A DNA stretch of 47,852 nt from Verrucomicrobiales bacterium (GTDB lineage Bacteria > Verrucomicrobiota > Verrucomicrobiia > Limisphaerales > CANJXF01), in NCBI GenBank assembly GCA_947478865.1, contig CANJXF010000031.1, positions 1-47,852 of the forward strand, in the 5' to 3' direction. The notes under the pieces are model-generated. The model had not been told where the DNA came from. It ran no database searches and worked only from the letters and a program-made list of their open reading frames with translations. A program made the position numbers and the translations under genes. How positions within the stretch are numbered: position 1 is the stretch's first letter; every line of letters starts with the position of its first letter. Below, in pieces: positions 1-7,399 of this stretch.

Positions 1-146
1 TGGCGAGTGTGTCCGGCATGGAAAGGCCCGTGCCGTCCACCACCTTGACGCGGCGGCCCAGCCAGAGTTCGGGCGTCGTGATGCGGGCGGAGAGTTTGTC
101 AGCCAGCGTTTGGTGCAGTTCGGTCAGCCGCGCCAACGGCAGCCGG
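1..146 (-). mobile_element. IS4-type transposase fragment (partial, runs off the left edge)
   Basis: On the minus strand the frame reads RLPLARLTELHQTLADKLSA and then GRRVKVVDGTGLSMPDT. This matches the segment around the first catalytic Asp (the VVDGT block) of IS4-family DDE transposases common in Planctomycetes and Verrucomicrobia. The N-terminal part is missing: transposase similarity starts at about 146, exactly where the aminotransferase gene loses its own similarity. No terminal inverted repeat is visible at the junction, so this is not a simple intact insertion. The reading frame stays open to base 1, so the rest lies outside the window. Confidence 0.72.
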
Positions 147-675
147 TGAAGCACGACAGCAACTCGTGTTTGCCGGTCACCGCGCGCAACACGCGCATCC
201 CCGCCTCGACCGCTGCAGTGCCGCAATCGTAGAATTGGAAGCCGTTCAGGTCGCCGGGCAACACCTCGGCAAGCTTTTCACACAACAAAGTCTTGATCGG
301 CGTGGTGAAATCGTGGCAGTTCATCAAATGCGCCGAGTGCTTCTGCACCGCTTCGGTGATTTTCGGGTGGCAGTGCCCGAGCGTGGCAACGTAAATGCCG
401 GAGCTGAAATCAATGTAATGATTTCCGTCCACGTCACGCAGTGTACAACCGTGGCCGGACTCAAACGCGACCGGGAAGAGTTTCACCTGGCTGCTCAGGC
501 CCTTGAAGTATTTTGTGCAACGCGCGTGCCACTCGTTGGACTTCGGCCCGGGCACCGTTTTGGTTACGATCTTCGGATATTCCCGCAGGTCCATAGGGTA
601 GCGTGACGGATCGTATCGGCCCGGCCTGGTCGCGGATTTCTTGTGACTGGATGCTTTGAGGATGGCGGTGGTCAT
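124..675 (-). pseudogene. Class III PLP-dependent aminotransferase, truncated by transposase sequence
   Basis: The first 177 residues resemble the N-terminal third of glutamate-1-semialdehyde-type or omega aminotransferases: LRDVDGNHYIDFSSGIYVATLGHCHPKI around residues 77-105 and the FYDCGTAAVEAGMRVLRAVTGKHE segment before the PLP site. An intact family member would have over 400 residues, including the PLP-binding Lys, which is absent here. After SCFT the frame enters IS4-type transposase sequence and stops six codons later. The ATG overlaps the stop of the upstream deoR-type gene by 4 bases (675/672), so both were one operon. The substrate is unknown; NagA/NagB next door suggests an amino-sugar or keto-sugar transamination. 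It is very probably inactive as it stands. Confidence 0.8.
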
Positions 676-1463
676 TTTGAATTTACTGAAGGTGTGGCTG
701 CAAACACCATCTCTGCACCTGTTCGACGGAGGATGGAGCGATCTTTGCGGCTCACTTCATTATCTGTGATCATCGTTACCCCCGGGCCAAGCCGGCCAAC
801 TGCGGCGAGGCCGCGCTTGCCGAACTTGGAACTGTCCATGACGACGATCACACGGTTGGCTTGCTTCTGGGCGGCACGTGACAACAGCGCCGTGCGGGCG
901 TCCGCGCCGTAAAACTCGCCCCGGCCGACGTCAAGCGCGTCGCCGCCTACGATCGCGACGTCGAGGCGGTACTGTTGTATTTGAGCAAGCGCCATCTCGC
1001 CCGCAAGGTCGGGGTTCTTATGGGCCATGACGCCGCCGTAAACTGTGATCGTGATACCGGCACGGCCGAAAAGCTCCATTGCGATGCGCAAGTTGTTCGT
1101 GAACACTTGCAAGGCGAGGTCCGGCGGCAGGGTGCGGGCAACCTGTAAGGTGGTCGTACCCGTGTCCAAATAGACCGTCTCGTCGCGCTTGAGTCTACGG
1201 ATGGCCTCGCCTGCGATGGCCATCTTGTGCTCCTGACGGAGACGTTGCTTTACGGGGAACGAAAGCTCGGCAACAAATGGCGAGTGCAGCACGCAGCCGC
1301 CGTGGGTGCGGGTAAGCAACCCCGCCTCTTCGAGCACGATGAGATCGCGGCGGATGGTCATGGCGGCGACGTTCATCTGCTCGACCAAGCGCGTGACGCT
1401 CAACCTCCCTTGGGTGGTCAGGAGGCTTCGAATCTTTTCCTGTCGTTCACTTAAGTTTAACAT
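672..1463 (-). CDS. DeoR/GlpR-family transcriptional regulator
   Basis: A 263-residue protein. Residues 1-60 form a winged helix-turn-helix typical of DeoR (SERQEKIRSLLTTQGRLSV, then MTIRRDLIVLEEAGLLTRTHGG). Residues 75-250 are the sugar-phosphate sensing domain, with the LDTGTTTLQVARTLP motif near residue 100 and IVGGDALDVGRGEFYG near residue 170. Family members are repressors released by a sugar phosphate. The gene diverges from nagA with only 68 bases between them and overlaps the aminotransferase start by 4 bases. A 12-bp direct repeat in the intergenic region is the likely operator. Most likely it controls amino-sugar use and itself. Confidence 0.93.
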   Translation of the reverse strand: MLNLSERQEKIRSLLTTQGRLSVTRLVEQMNVAAMTIRRDLIVLEEAGLLTRTHGGCVLHSPFVAELSFPVKQRLRQEHKMAIAGEAIRRLKRDETVYLDTGTTTLQVARTLPPDLALQVFTNNLRIAMELFGRAGITITVYGGVMAHKNPDLAGEMALAQIQQYRLDVAIVGGDALDVGRGEFYGADARTALLSRAAQKQANRVIVVMDSSKFGKRGLAAVGRLGPGVTMITDNEVSRKDRSILRRTGAEMVFAATPSVNSK

Positions 1464-1477
1464 TGCGCTTGCAAGGT

Positions 1478-1511
1478 ATGTGCGAAACGAACATTATGCA
1501 TGTGCGAAACG
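1478..1511. promoter_or_regulatory. Direct repeat, candidate DeoR operator between deoR and nagA
   Basis: The 12-mer ATGTGCGAAACG occurs at 1478-1489 and again at 1500-1511. The 22-base phase is about two helical turns, inside the 68-base divergent gap. Direct repeats containing a TTCG/CGAA core are known for DeoR-family operators. Binding by this DeoR protein is an inference. Confidence 0.55.
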
Positions 1512-1531
1512 CCTGACAAGCTGAATTTGAT

Positions 1532-2716
1532 ATGGCCACGCAACTCATCACGAACGTCCGAATTGTCGAACCTGGTACGCGCATTTGCCCGGGCCAGCTT
1601 CTCATTCATGGAGGGCGGATTGCTGCCGTTGGCCCCACGATTGCGGAGTCCCCGCCTGACACGACCGTGGTGGATGGCCACGGTGGCTTGCTGACGCCGG
1701 GGCTGATTGATGTACATACGCACGGCATCCGGAAATTCCACTATAACTACGACACACCACCCGAAGATTTTGCCGCCGCGGCCCGCGTGCTCGGCCAATA
1801 CGGCACGACCTGCGTATTCCCGACGCTGGTTCCGCGAGACGAGCCGAGTTTTGTCGCCAAGCTCCGCCGGTTGCCGGCGGCGCTGCCTCGCGGCAAAGGC
1901 GCTTGCATGCCGGGTATCCACCTGGAAGGGCCGTTTGTGGCACTCAGCGGTGCGGCGTGCGCGACAATGCCGGGCGACTTGCAATTGCTCGATGATTTGC
2001 TGGCCGCCTGTGAGAATCGCGTCGCCATCATGTCCATCAGCCCCGATCAAAAAAATATACTGCCGGTGATCGAACGATTGCGGGAGCGCGGCATCGTGCC
2101 ATTCATGACGCACACGCGCGCCAGCGTCGAGCAAACTCAGGCGGCCATCGAAGCCGGCGCGGTGCATGCGACGCATTTTTATGACGTGTTCCCCATGCCG
2201 GAAGAGACTGAACCCGGTGCGCGGCCCGTTGGTGCTGTCGAGACGATCCTAGCCGATCGGCGAGTGAGCGTGGATTTCATTTGCGACGGCGTTCACGTGC
2301 ATCCGATGGCTATTCGCGCCGCCGTGGCGGCCAAAGGCCCACAAGGCGTGATCCTCATCACCGACTCGAACATCGGCGCGGGCTTGCCGCCGGGCGAGTA
2401 TGACACGCCGTGGGGTTACAAAGTGCGCGTGCGCCCCGGCGACGCGGCACGTCATGTGACCAAGAATTTCCTTGCCGGCAGCGCGCTGACGATGGACGTG
2501 GGAATGAAGAATCTTTTCCGCTGGCTCGACCTGCCGCCCGAACAAGTCTGGGCAATGGGCACGCTCAATCCTGCGCGCGTGCTTGGCCTGACGAACAAAG
2601 GTCGGATCGCAGTAGGCGCCGACGCGGACTTGGTGTTGTGGAGCACCGATTTAAAGCCAGTCAAAACATGGGTTGATGGAGAATGTATCTATGAACGTGA
2701 AAAAAACGGTGTTTAA
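1532..2716 (+). CDS. nagA: N-acetylglucosamine-6-phosphate deacetylase
   Basis: A 394-residue amidohydrolase-superfamily protein that removes acetate from GlcNAc-6-phosphate in the cytoplasm. Visible family signatures are the metal-site HTHG (His62, His64), HLEGPF with Glu132, a THTRAS block (His194), HATHFYDVFP (His215), the DGVHVHP substrate loop (about 252-258) and the catalytic Asp in ITDSN (Asp278). Length is normal for NagA (about 380-400). THFYD replaces the usual THLFNAM, and the TDA of most NagAs is TDS, so it belongs to a divergent subfamily. It is divergent from deoR and its 3' end overlaps the next gene, so the two are co-transcribed. Confidence 0.9.
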   Translation: MATQLITNVRIVEPGTRICPGQLLIHGGRIAAVGPTIAESPPDTTVVDGHGGLLTPGLIDVHTHGIRKFHYNYDTPPEDFAAAARVLGQYGTTCVFPTLVPRDEPSFVAKLRRLPAALPRGKGACMPGIHLEGPFVALSGAACATMPGDLQLLDDLLAACENRVAIMSISPDQKNILPVIERLRERGIVPFMTHTRASVEQTQAAIEAGAVHATHFYDVFPMPEETEPGARPVGAVETILADRRVSVDFICDGVHVHPMAIRAAVAAKGPQGVILITDSNIGAGLPPGEYDTPWGYKVRVRPGDAARHVTKNFLAGSALTMDVGMKNLFRWLDLPPEQVWAMGTLNPARVLGLTNKGRIAVGADADLVLWSTDLKPVKTWVDGECIYEREKNGV

Positions 2717-3635
2717 GTTCAGTCCCGCGGAGTTGGTTCCGTTCCGGGATCGTGCGGTCATCGAGCGGGTACGTCGAATCAAGAAAGAGCACATCGCCAA
2801 GCATCCGAACCCTGAATTTAGAATCGCGATCATCAAAGATTCTGAGATCGAGTTCTTGTGGTTGGCGGATTTATTTCATCGCATCAAGACCGCCGCCGAC
2901 GAGCGCCGGCGCCTCGTGATGATCATGCCGAACCCCTGGCCCGCTTACAGCCGTGTCGCTCACCTGATCAACAAGTTTCGCGTGGATTGCCGACATCTCT
3001 ACACGTTCAACATGGACGAGTACGCGAACGAGCATGGCGAGATTGCGCCCGAGACGTGGGAGCTCGGTTTCCTGCACTCGTTCAAGAAACATTTCTACAT
3101 GAACATTGATCCGAAGCTGCGACCGCCGGAGAACCAGATCCAGGGCCCGACCACCAGGAACATCAAAGACTATGGCAAAATGATCGCTGACTTGGGTGGC
3201 GCCGACATCTGCTACAGCGGGCCGGGCTGGACAGGCCATCTCGCGTTCATCGAGCCCGACGCGCCCGAGTTTGCGGGCAACCTAGAAGAATGGAAGCAAA
3301 TGGGCCCGCGGGTTTGCACCCTCAGTCCATTCACGATTGCACAAAACTCACTACACGGCAGTTTCGGCATGAGCGGGGACCTTGCCGCCGTGCCGCCGAA
3401 GGCCGCAACCATCGGCCCCGCCGAGGTGATCGCCGCCAAGCACCGCATCGACATGCATGCCATCACCGTGGACGGTTCGTTCGCTTCCTGGCAGCGGCTC
3501 ACAACGCGGCTTGTGCTCCACGGGCCAGTGACGCCCCTCATCCCTGAATCAATTCTGCAGACGTTACGCACGGACGTCTGGGTGAGCGAAAGCATCGCCG
3601 AAGATATCGAACCGCGTTGGGATAAAGGGTACTGA
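2691..3635 (+). CDS. NagB-like glucosamine-6-phosphate deaminase/isomerase homologue (atypical active site)
   Basis: The protein has 314 residues from the ATG at 2691. That start is preferred over TTG 2673 and ATG 2676 because GGAG lies at 2678-2681, nine bases upstream; it overlaps nagA by 26 bases. The NagB/6-phosphogluconolactonase fold is suggested by TFNMDEY (Asp109, the equivalent of E. coli NagB Asp72) and by GPGWTGHLAFIEP (His183, Glu188). Two things are odd. The position of catalytic Asp141 is Thr181 (WTGH instead of DGH), and the phosphate-binding TGSTP loop is replaced by MPNPWPAYSRVA (79-90). A standard deaminase reaction is therefore uncertain. Its operon position after nagA still points to an amino-sugar phosphate or related substrate. 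Confidence 0.82.
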   Translation: MNVKKTVFKFSPAELVPFRDRAVIERVRRIKKEHIAKHPNPEFRIAIIKDSEIEFLWLADLFHRIKTAADERRRLVMIMPNPWPAYSRVAHLINKFRVDCRHLYTFNMDEYANEHGEIAPETWELGFLHSFKKHFYMNIDPKLRPPENQIQGPTTRNIKDYGKMIADLGGADICYSGPGWTGHLAFIEPDAPEFAGNLEEWKQMGPRVCTLSPFTIAQNSLHGSFGMSGDLAAVPPKAATIGPAEVIAAKHRIDMHAITVDGSFASWQRLTTRLVLHGPVTPLIPESILQTLRTDVWVSESIAEDIEPRWDKGY

Positions 3636-3735
3636 GCTTGTGGTTCGAAGCGAAAGCAGGTCAGAGCTGGCGTAACATCTTGCGTGACGACCGACCCGCC
3701 AAGTCTCTCAGACCGGGCGAAAGCGTACGTCGGGT

Positions 3736-4317
3736 TCAGCTTCCGGGTTTCGAGCAGTCGGCTTTTGAGGATTTATCGTCGGAGTCGTTAGCCCGCTTGT
3801 AAGTATCCATTGGTTTACCAGAAGGTTTCCAATCCGGCCTCAACCGGACGTCCTCATGTCCCGCGAGCTGCCCTGGTGCCGAGGCGCTCGTCATGTCAGT
3901 TTCTTTGCGTATCTCCCACCAACACTGGCCCCGGTGATTATGCTGGTGGTCCACGACGAATTTGCCACGCTTCAACAGCGGTCCGGTCCAGCCCATGCAA
4001 TGGTCGCAGTAATCACGATACTGTTCCAGCCCGTTGCGGATCAGAAAACCCTTGGACGGGCACTCGTGCATGTCGATGCGAAACACTTTGTCGGTTGCGG
4101 TGGTGAAATATTCCGCCGCCTCTTCGGCGAGGGTGTGCCCCCAGTATTCCTGCATGCCTTTGAAGCCCTTCTTCAGGATCAATTCGCTGGCATGGGTCTG
4201 CGCGTCCTGGTGGATGGCTTCGTCCCAGTAGGCGCGAACGAGCGAATCGCCGCCCCGCTGGCGCAGCCACTCGAAGGTCCACTCGTAATGGCCACAGAAA
4301 TCGTAAACTCCTAGCAT
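3736..4317 (-). CDS. Cys-rich protein, possibly of the L-2-amino-thiazoline-4-carboxylate hydrolase-like group (second of a pair)
   Basis: The start is set at the ATG at 4317 (MLGVYDFCGHYEW), which overlaps the stop of the upstream gene by 7 bases; this gives 193 residues. The core contains HECPSKGFL, then YCDHCMGW and HNHRGQCWWEI: a CP motif, a CxxC pair and a final GxC. The partner gene upstream has the same order (VCPAIKHL, FCEHC, NGTCRQTF), so the two look like diverged paralogues. The pattern reminds me of ATC-hydrolase-like proteins, but I cannot confirm that. The last 50 residues are hydrophilic (DDKSSKADCSKPGS). Probably cytoplasmic; function unknown. Confidence 0.7.
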   Translation of the reverse strand: MLGVYDFCGHYEWTFEWLRQRGGDSLVRAYWDEAIHQDAQTHASELILKKGFKGMQEYWGHTLAEEAAEYFTTATDKVFRIDMHECPSKGFLIRNGLEQYRDYCDHCMGWTGPLLKRGKFVVDHQHNHRGQCWWEIRKETDMTSASAPGQLAGHEDVRLRPDWKPSGKPMDTYKRANDSDDKSSKADCSKPGS

Positions 4318-4844
4318 GACGCCTCCTTGATCTTCGCCAGATTCTGGTCCGGAAGGTTTGAGTCCCGTCGGCAGAACGTCTGCCGACAAGTGCCGTTGCC
4401 TCCCTCGATCCGGACGGTTAACCCTGCGGGCACCGCCGTCGCCTCGCCCACGAAGTAACAGTGCTCACAGAACCGGGGGATGATCTCCCGCCCATGCTCG
4501 CGCAGATGCTTGATGGCCGGACAGACGGTTACGTCCAGAATTACGCAGTCGCTGGATAGCTTCACCTCAACCTGTGCTCCCGGCTCGGCTTTGAAAAATG
4601 CTTCCCAATACGCCGCCACTCCCGGCAGCCCTCGCTTGGTCCACGCCGCTGAGACGGGGGCAAAATAGCGTGTTCCCAGATCGGCCCAATATTGCCGGAG
4701 CCCCTCCGCGCCGTATTTGTTTAGGATGAAACGGAAAGTGGCGTTGATTGCAAGATAGAAGTCGGGCGCGCCCACGGGCTTGCTGTCCCGATATGGCAGA
4801 ATTTGCTCTTTCAAGTCATTCATATCCGGCGCTCCCTCGTTCAT
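4311..4844 (-). CDS. Cys-rich protein, possibly of the L-2-amino-thiazoline-4-carboxylate hydrolase-like group (first of a pair)
   Basis: The ATG at 4844 is chosen because GGAGG lies six bases upstream (complement of 4851-4855); the frame is open further upstream without a better site. It gives 177 residues. Features are a helical N-terminal half (FRFILNKYGAEGLRQYWADLG, VAAYWEAFF) and a C-terminal Cys part with VTVCPAIKHLREHG, RFCEHCYFVGEA and GGNGTCRQTF. The same CP/CxxC/GxC order occurs in the next gene, with which it overlaps by 7 bases. Such tandem pairs may form a heterodimer, which is an inference. They follow transport and glycosidase genes on the same strand. Confidence 0.7.
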   Translation of the reverse strand: MNEGAPDMNDLKEQILPYRDSKPVGAPDFYLAINATFRFILNKYGAEGLRQYWADLGTRYFAPVSAAWTKRGLPGVAAYWEAFFKAEPGAQVEVKLSSDCVILDVTVCPAIKHLREHGREIIPRFCEHCYFVGEATAVPAGLTVRIEGGNGTCRQTFCRRDSNLPDQNLAKIKEASC

Positions 4845-5043
4845 AGCCATCCTCCGCCAAAACTTTTTTACCCCCGTCAACTCCAGCAGACCCAAAAAGT
4901 TGGACTTCGAACCATTCAGACACGATGAGCGCTTGGTGGGGAAACTTGAATCGAGCACAAGGTGCGCATAACGAAATCGGCGATGCGAGAACCAGTCTGC
5001 GAGTCCTTAAACAATAACTCATAGGCGAAGCGTGATCTGTTTC

Positions 5044-5655
5044 TTACGGCAAACGCGAGGCCTCCCGCGGAGTAAACAGCTCAAATCCACCGTCAAATGT
5101 TTGCGCTGGCTGGAAATCCTTGCCTGTTTGAGAAGCAAACCGGGGCAGGATCGCAATTTGAATGATGTCATCCTGCAGCAGGCGTTTTAATCCAGGCTCG
5201 TAGGGAGAGACGACGATGATTTTGGCCTTGAAATCCTTAAAGCCACCCGGCCTCTGCTTGGGGCCGGTCGGGAATCCGACCACGGAAACTATAGCATCGG
5301 CGTTCTTCTGGTTTTCAACGGCGGCGAGAAACGCCTGGGGCCGGGCCAGACCGACTTTTTCCATCTCCACTTTTTCCATCGCCGCGACCGTGATCCCCGT
5401 TTTTTTGAGCGAATCCATAAAAACTTTCATTTCTATATCCAGATAGGGAATCGGAAAAGCGCCGAATTCCCGGTTGATAATGACGGCAATCTGTCCTTTG
5501 TTACCCAGTAGTTTTGCGGTCTCCTCCGCCATTTTTTTGCCCAGAGTGATGTAGGGCTGCCGATCCGGCTCCGGCATTCCTTTGAAGGTGGTGAAGTAAA
5601 TGGACGCCAGGGCAATGATCGTCAATGCCACGAGGATTATGGGTTTCTTTTTCAT
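5044..5655 (-). CDS. Membrane-anchored or secreted protein of unknown function
   Basis: A 203-residue protein. MKKKPIILVALTIIALASIYFTTF is a signal anchor. The rest is predicted periplasmic alpha/beta sequence: KKMAEETAKLLGNKGQIAVI (about 40-60), FMDSLKKTGITVAA, and DAIVSVVGFPTGP. The alternation of helices and hydrophobic strands resembles half of a periplasmic sugar-binding protein (Peripla_BP type), but it is too short for a full one. It lies downstream of a sodium symporter gene and a 55-residue gene on the same strand, so a role in sensing or uptake of the same substrate is possible. I do not recognise the family. Confidence 0.65.
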   Translation of the reverse strand: MKKKPIILVALTIIALASIYFTTFKGMPEPDRQPYITLGKKMAEETAKLLGNKGQIAVIINREFGAFPIPYLDIEMKVFMDSLKKTGITVAAMEKVEMEKVGLARPQAFLAAVENQKNADAIVSVVGFPTGPKQRPGGFKDFKAKIIVVSPYEPGLKRLLQDDIIQIAILPRFASQTGKDFQPAQTFDGGFELFTPREASRLP

Positions 5656-5668
5656 GATACATTGGGCA

Positions 5669-5836
5669 TCAAGCTGAATTTGGGTTTAGGTCAGGCAATT
5701 GAAACAGATTCTTCGAAGAAATCACCCCCGGTTTAAAATACGTGCCTTCCTGCAATGCCATGGGCAGGGTTGGCTGGGCCGCCCGCAGAAAGCCTTCCGA
5801 CCAGGTTGGGATGAAACTGCTCTCTGAGGGCTTCAT
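5669..5836 (-). CDS. Small 55-residue protein translationally coupled to the symporter gene
   Basis: The ATG at 5836-5834 overlaps the TGA of the symporter gene in the classic ATGA arrangement. The frame then stays open for 55 codons (MKPSESSFIPTWSEGFLRAA, then QPTLPMALQEGTYFKPGVIS, ending NPNSA). No membrane segment or Cys motif is visible. The perfect stop/start overlap and the fact that it fills an otherwise empty 177-base gap support a real gene. No family recognised; it might be a symporter accessory peptide. Confidence 0.55.
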   Translation of the reverse strand: MKPSESSFIPTWSEGFLRAAQPTLPMALQEGTYFKPGVISSKNLFQLPDLNPNSA

Positions 5837-7377
5837 AATTGTTTTTGATTCAAGATGGCCTGATCGAGCGAAGACGCTTCTGCCGCCGGAGTGGTCCCCC
5901 TCTCCCTAAATATGGTAAGCGTCCTGGCTTTGGCAATCTGTCCGGCGTCCGCCGGCCAGATCGCCGAGACCAGCAAGCCTGTTGTAAAGGTGGTAACAGT
6001 GCCAAGGAGCGTGAGCCAGAGCATCTCCAATGGAGTCGCAAAGCCGGCGCCAAAAGCAACAAAAACGCCCGCCAGACATCCGATGAACGCTGACAATGGT
6101 GTGGGCCTGGAGCTAAGCATGCCCAACAAAAATGTGCCGAGCATGGCCCCCATGAACAGGCTTCCACCTTTGATCGCAGCCAGCAGCACGGAACTATTGA
6201 TATGCACTGCGAGCAAAGCGGTGGAAATGGCCAGCACCCCCCATCCCGTGGTCCAACGCCGGCTCAAACGGACGTAGTGTTCCTCCGTTTCGCGGGGTTT
6301 CCAGCGTTTATAAAAATCGTTGATGGTGACGGCCGCCAGGGAGTTCAGCACGGAACTGAGCGTGCTCATGGCCGCTGCATATATGGCCGCCACCATTAAA
6401 CCAGGGAGTCCGGCCGGCAGGTAGCGCACGATGTAGTATGGAAAAATTTGATCGGAAGAAAGGCCCGGCGGAAAAGAAGTGCGATGGTCCTGGAGGAAAA
6501 GATAAAGCAGCGTCCCAATGACAAAGAAGATCAAGTTGACCGGCACCAGATACAGCGCATTCAGGTAAAGTGACTTTTGGGCCTGTTTCAGCGAACTGCT
6601 GGATAGGTAGCGTTGCACCAGAACCTGATCCGCGCCGTAAAAAGCCAGCGTGTAGAACAGCCCGCCAATGGTGGAACTCCAGAACGTTAGTTTAACCCAG
6701 GAAAATTCGAAATCGAAAACGTTGAATTTGTGGTCGGCGGAGGCCCGGGCCACCCAATCGCCCACGCCCCCCGGCAATTGCCCGGCCAACATGCACGCAG
6801 CCAATAACGCCCCACCAAACAGCACGACGGCTTGAACAATGTCGGTCCAGACGACCGCGCTCATTCCTCCCAGGGAGGTGTAGATGAGGGTGAGAATCCC
6901 GCTGATGACAATGCAGCCCGTGATGTTCCAGCCGGTGACGGCCGACAGGGCAATGGCGGGCGCATAAATCGCCACCCCGGCCAGCAAACCCCGCAGCATC
7001 AAGAAAAGCACGCTGCAAAGTATCGAAACCCGGGCGTCGAACCGCTTCTCAAGGTATTCGTAGGCCGAGGTCAGCTTGAGGTTCCAGAAGAAGGGGACAA
7101 ATACTCTGGCTACGATCACGGCGGCGGGGACCGCTACCAGGCCAGCCATGAGTGTGGACCAATCTCGCTCGACGACAACCCCGGGTTGTCCAATGAAAGT
7201 AATGGCGCTAACGCCAGTGGCTAAAATTGAAAGGCTCATGGCCAGGGAGCCAAATCGCTGGCCTCCCAGAAAAAACTCCTTGGTGGATGTCTGCCGGGTG
7301 GAGAAGTAAAAACCAATGGCGACCATTCCCACCAGGTAGGCCGCCACAATGAGCCAGTCAAGAACGGAAAAAATCAC
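5833..7377 (-). CDS. Sodium:solute symporter (SSS family)
   Basis: A 514-residue inner-membrane protein with about 13 hydrophobic segments. The N-terminus is typical of the SSS family: DWLIVAAYLVGMVAIGFYFS, the TKEFFLGGQRFG loop, then AMSLSILATGVSAITFIGQPG. The sodium-site region around ASTLSSVLNSLAAVTINDFY (here AAAMSTLSSVLNSLAAVTINDFYKRW) is intact near residue 350. Family members co-transport sugars, sialic acid, proline or pantothenate with sodium. It sits 22 bases after a secreted putative glycosidase gene on the same strand, so a sugar, amino sugar or sugar acid is the most likely substrate. Confidence 0.93.
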   Translation of the reverse strand: MIFSVLDWLIVAAYLVGMVAIGFYFSTRQTSTKEFFLGGQRFGSLAMSLSILATGVSAITFIGQPGVVVERDWSTLMAGLVAVPAAVIVARVFVPFFWNLKLTSAYEYLEKRFDARVSILCSVLFLMLRGLLAGVAIYAPAIALSAVTGWNITGCIVISGILTLIYTSLGGMSAVVWTDIVQAVVLFGGALLAACMLAGQLPGGVGDWVARASADHKFNVFDFEFSWVKLTFWSSTIGGLFYTLAFYGADQVLVQRYLSSSSLKQAQKSLYLNALYLVPVNLIFFVIGTLLYLFLQDHRTSFPPGLSSDQIFPYYIVRYLPAGLPGLMVAAIYAAAMSTLSSVLNSLAAVTINDFYKRWKPRETEEHYVRLSRRWTTGWGVLAISTALLAVHINSSVLLAAIKGGSLFMGAMLGTFLLGMLSSRPTPLSAFIGCLAGVFVAFGAGFATPLEMLWLTLLGTVTTFTTGLLVSAIWPADAGQIAKARTLTIFRERGTTPAAEASSLDQAILNQKQL

Positions 7378-7399
7378 AAATAGTAATTGGGCCAGGATG

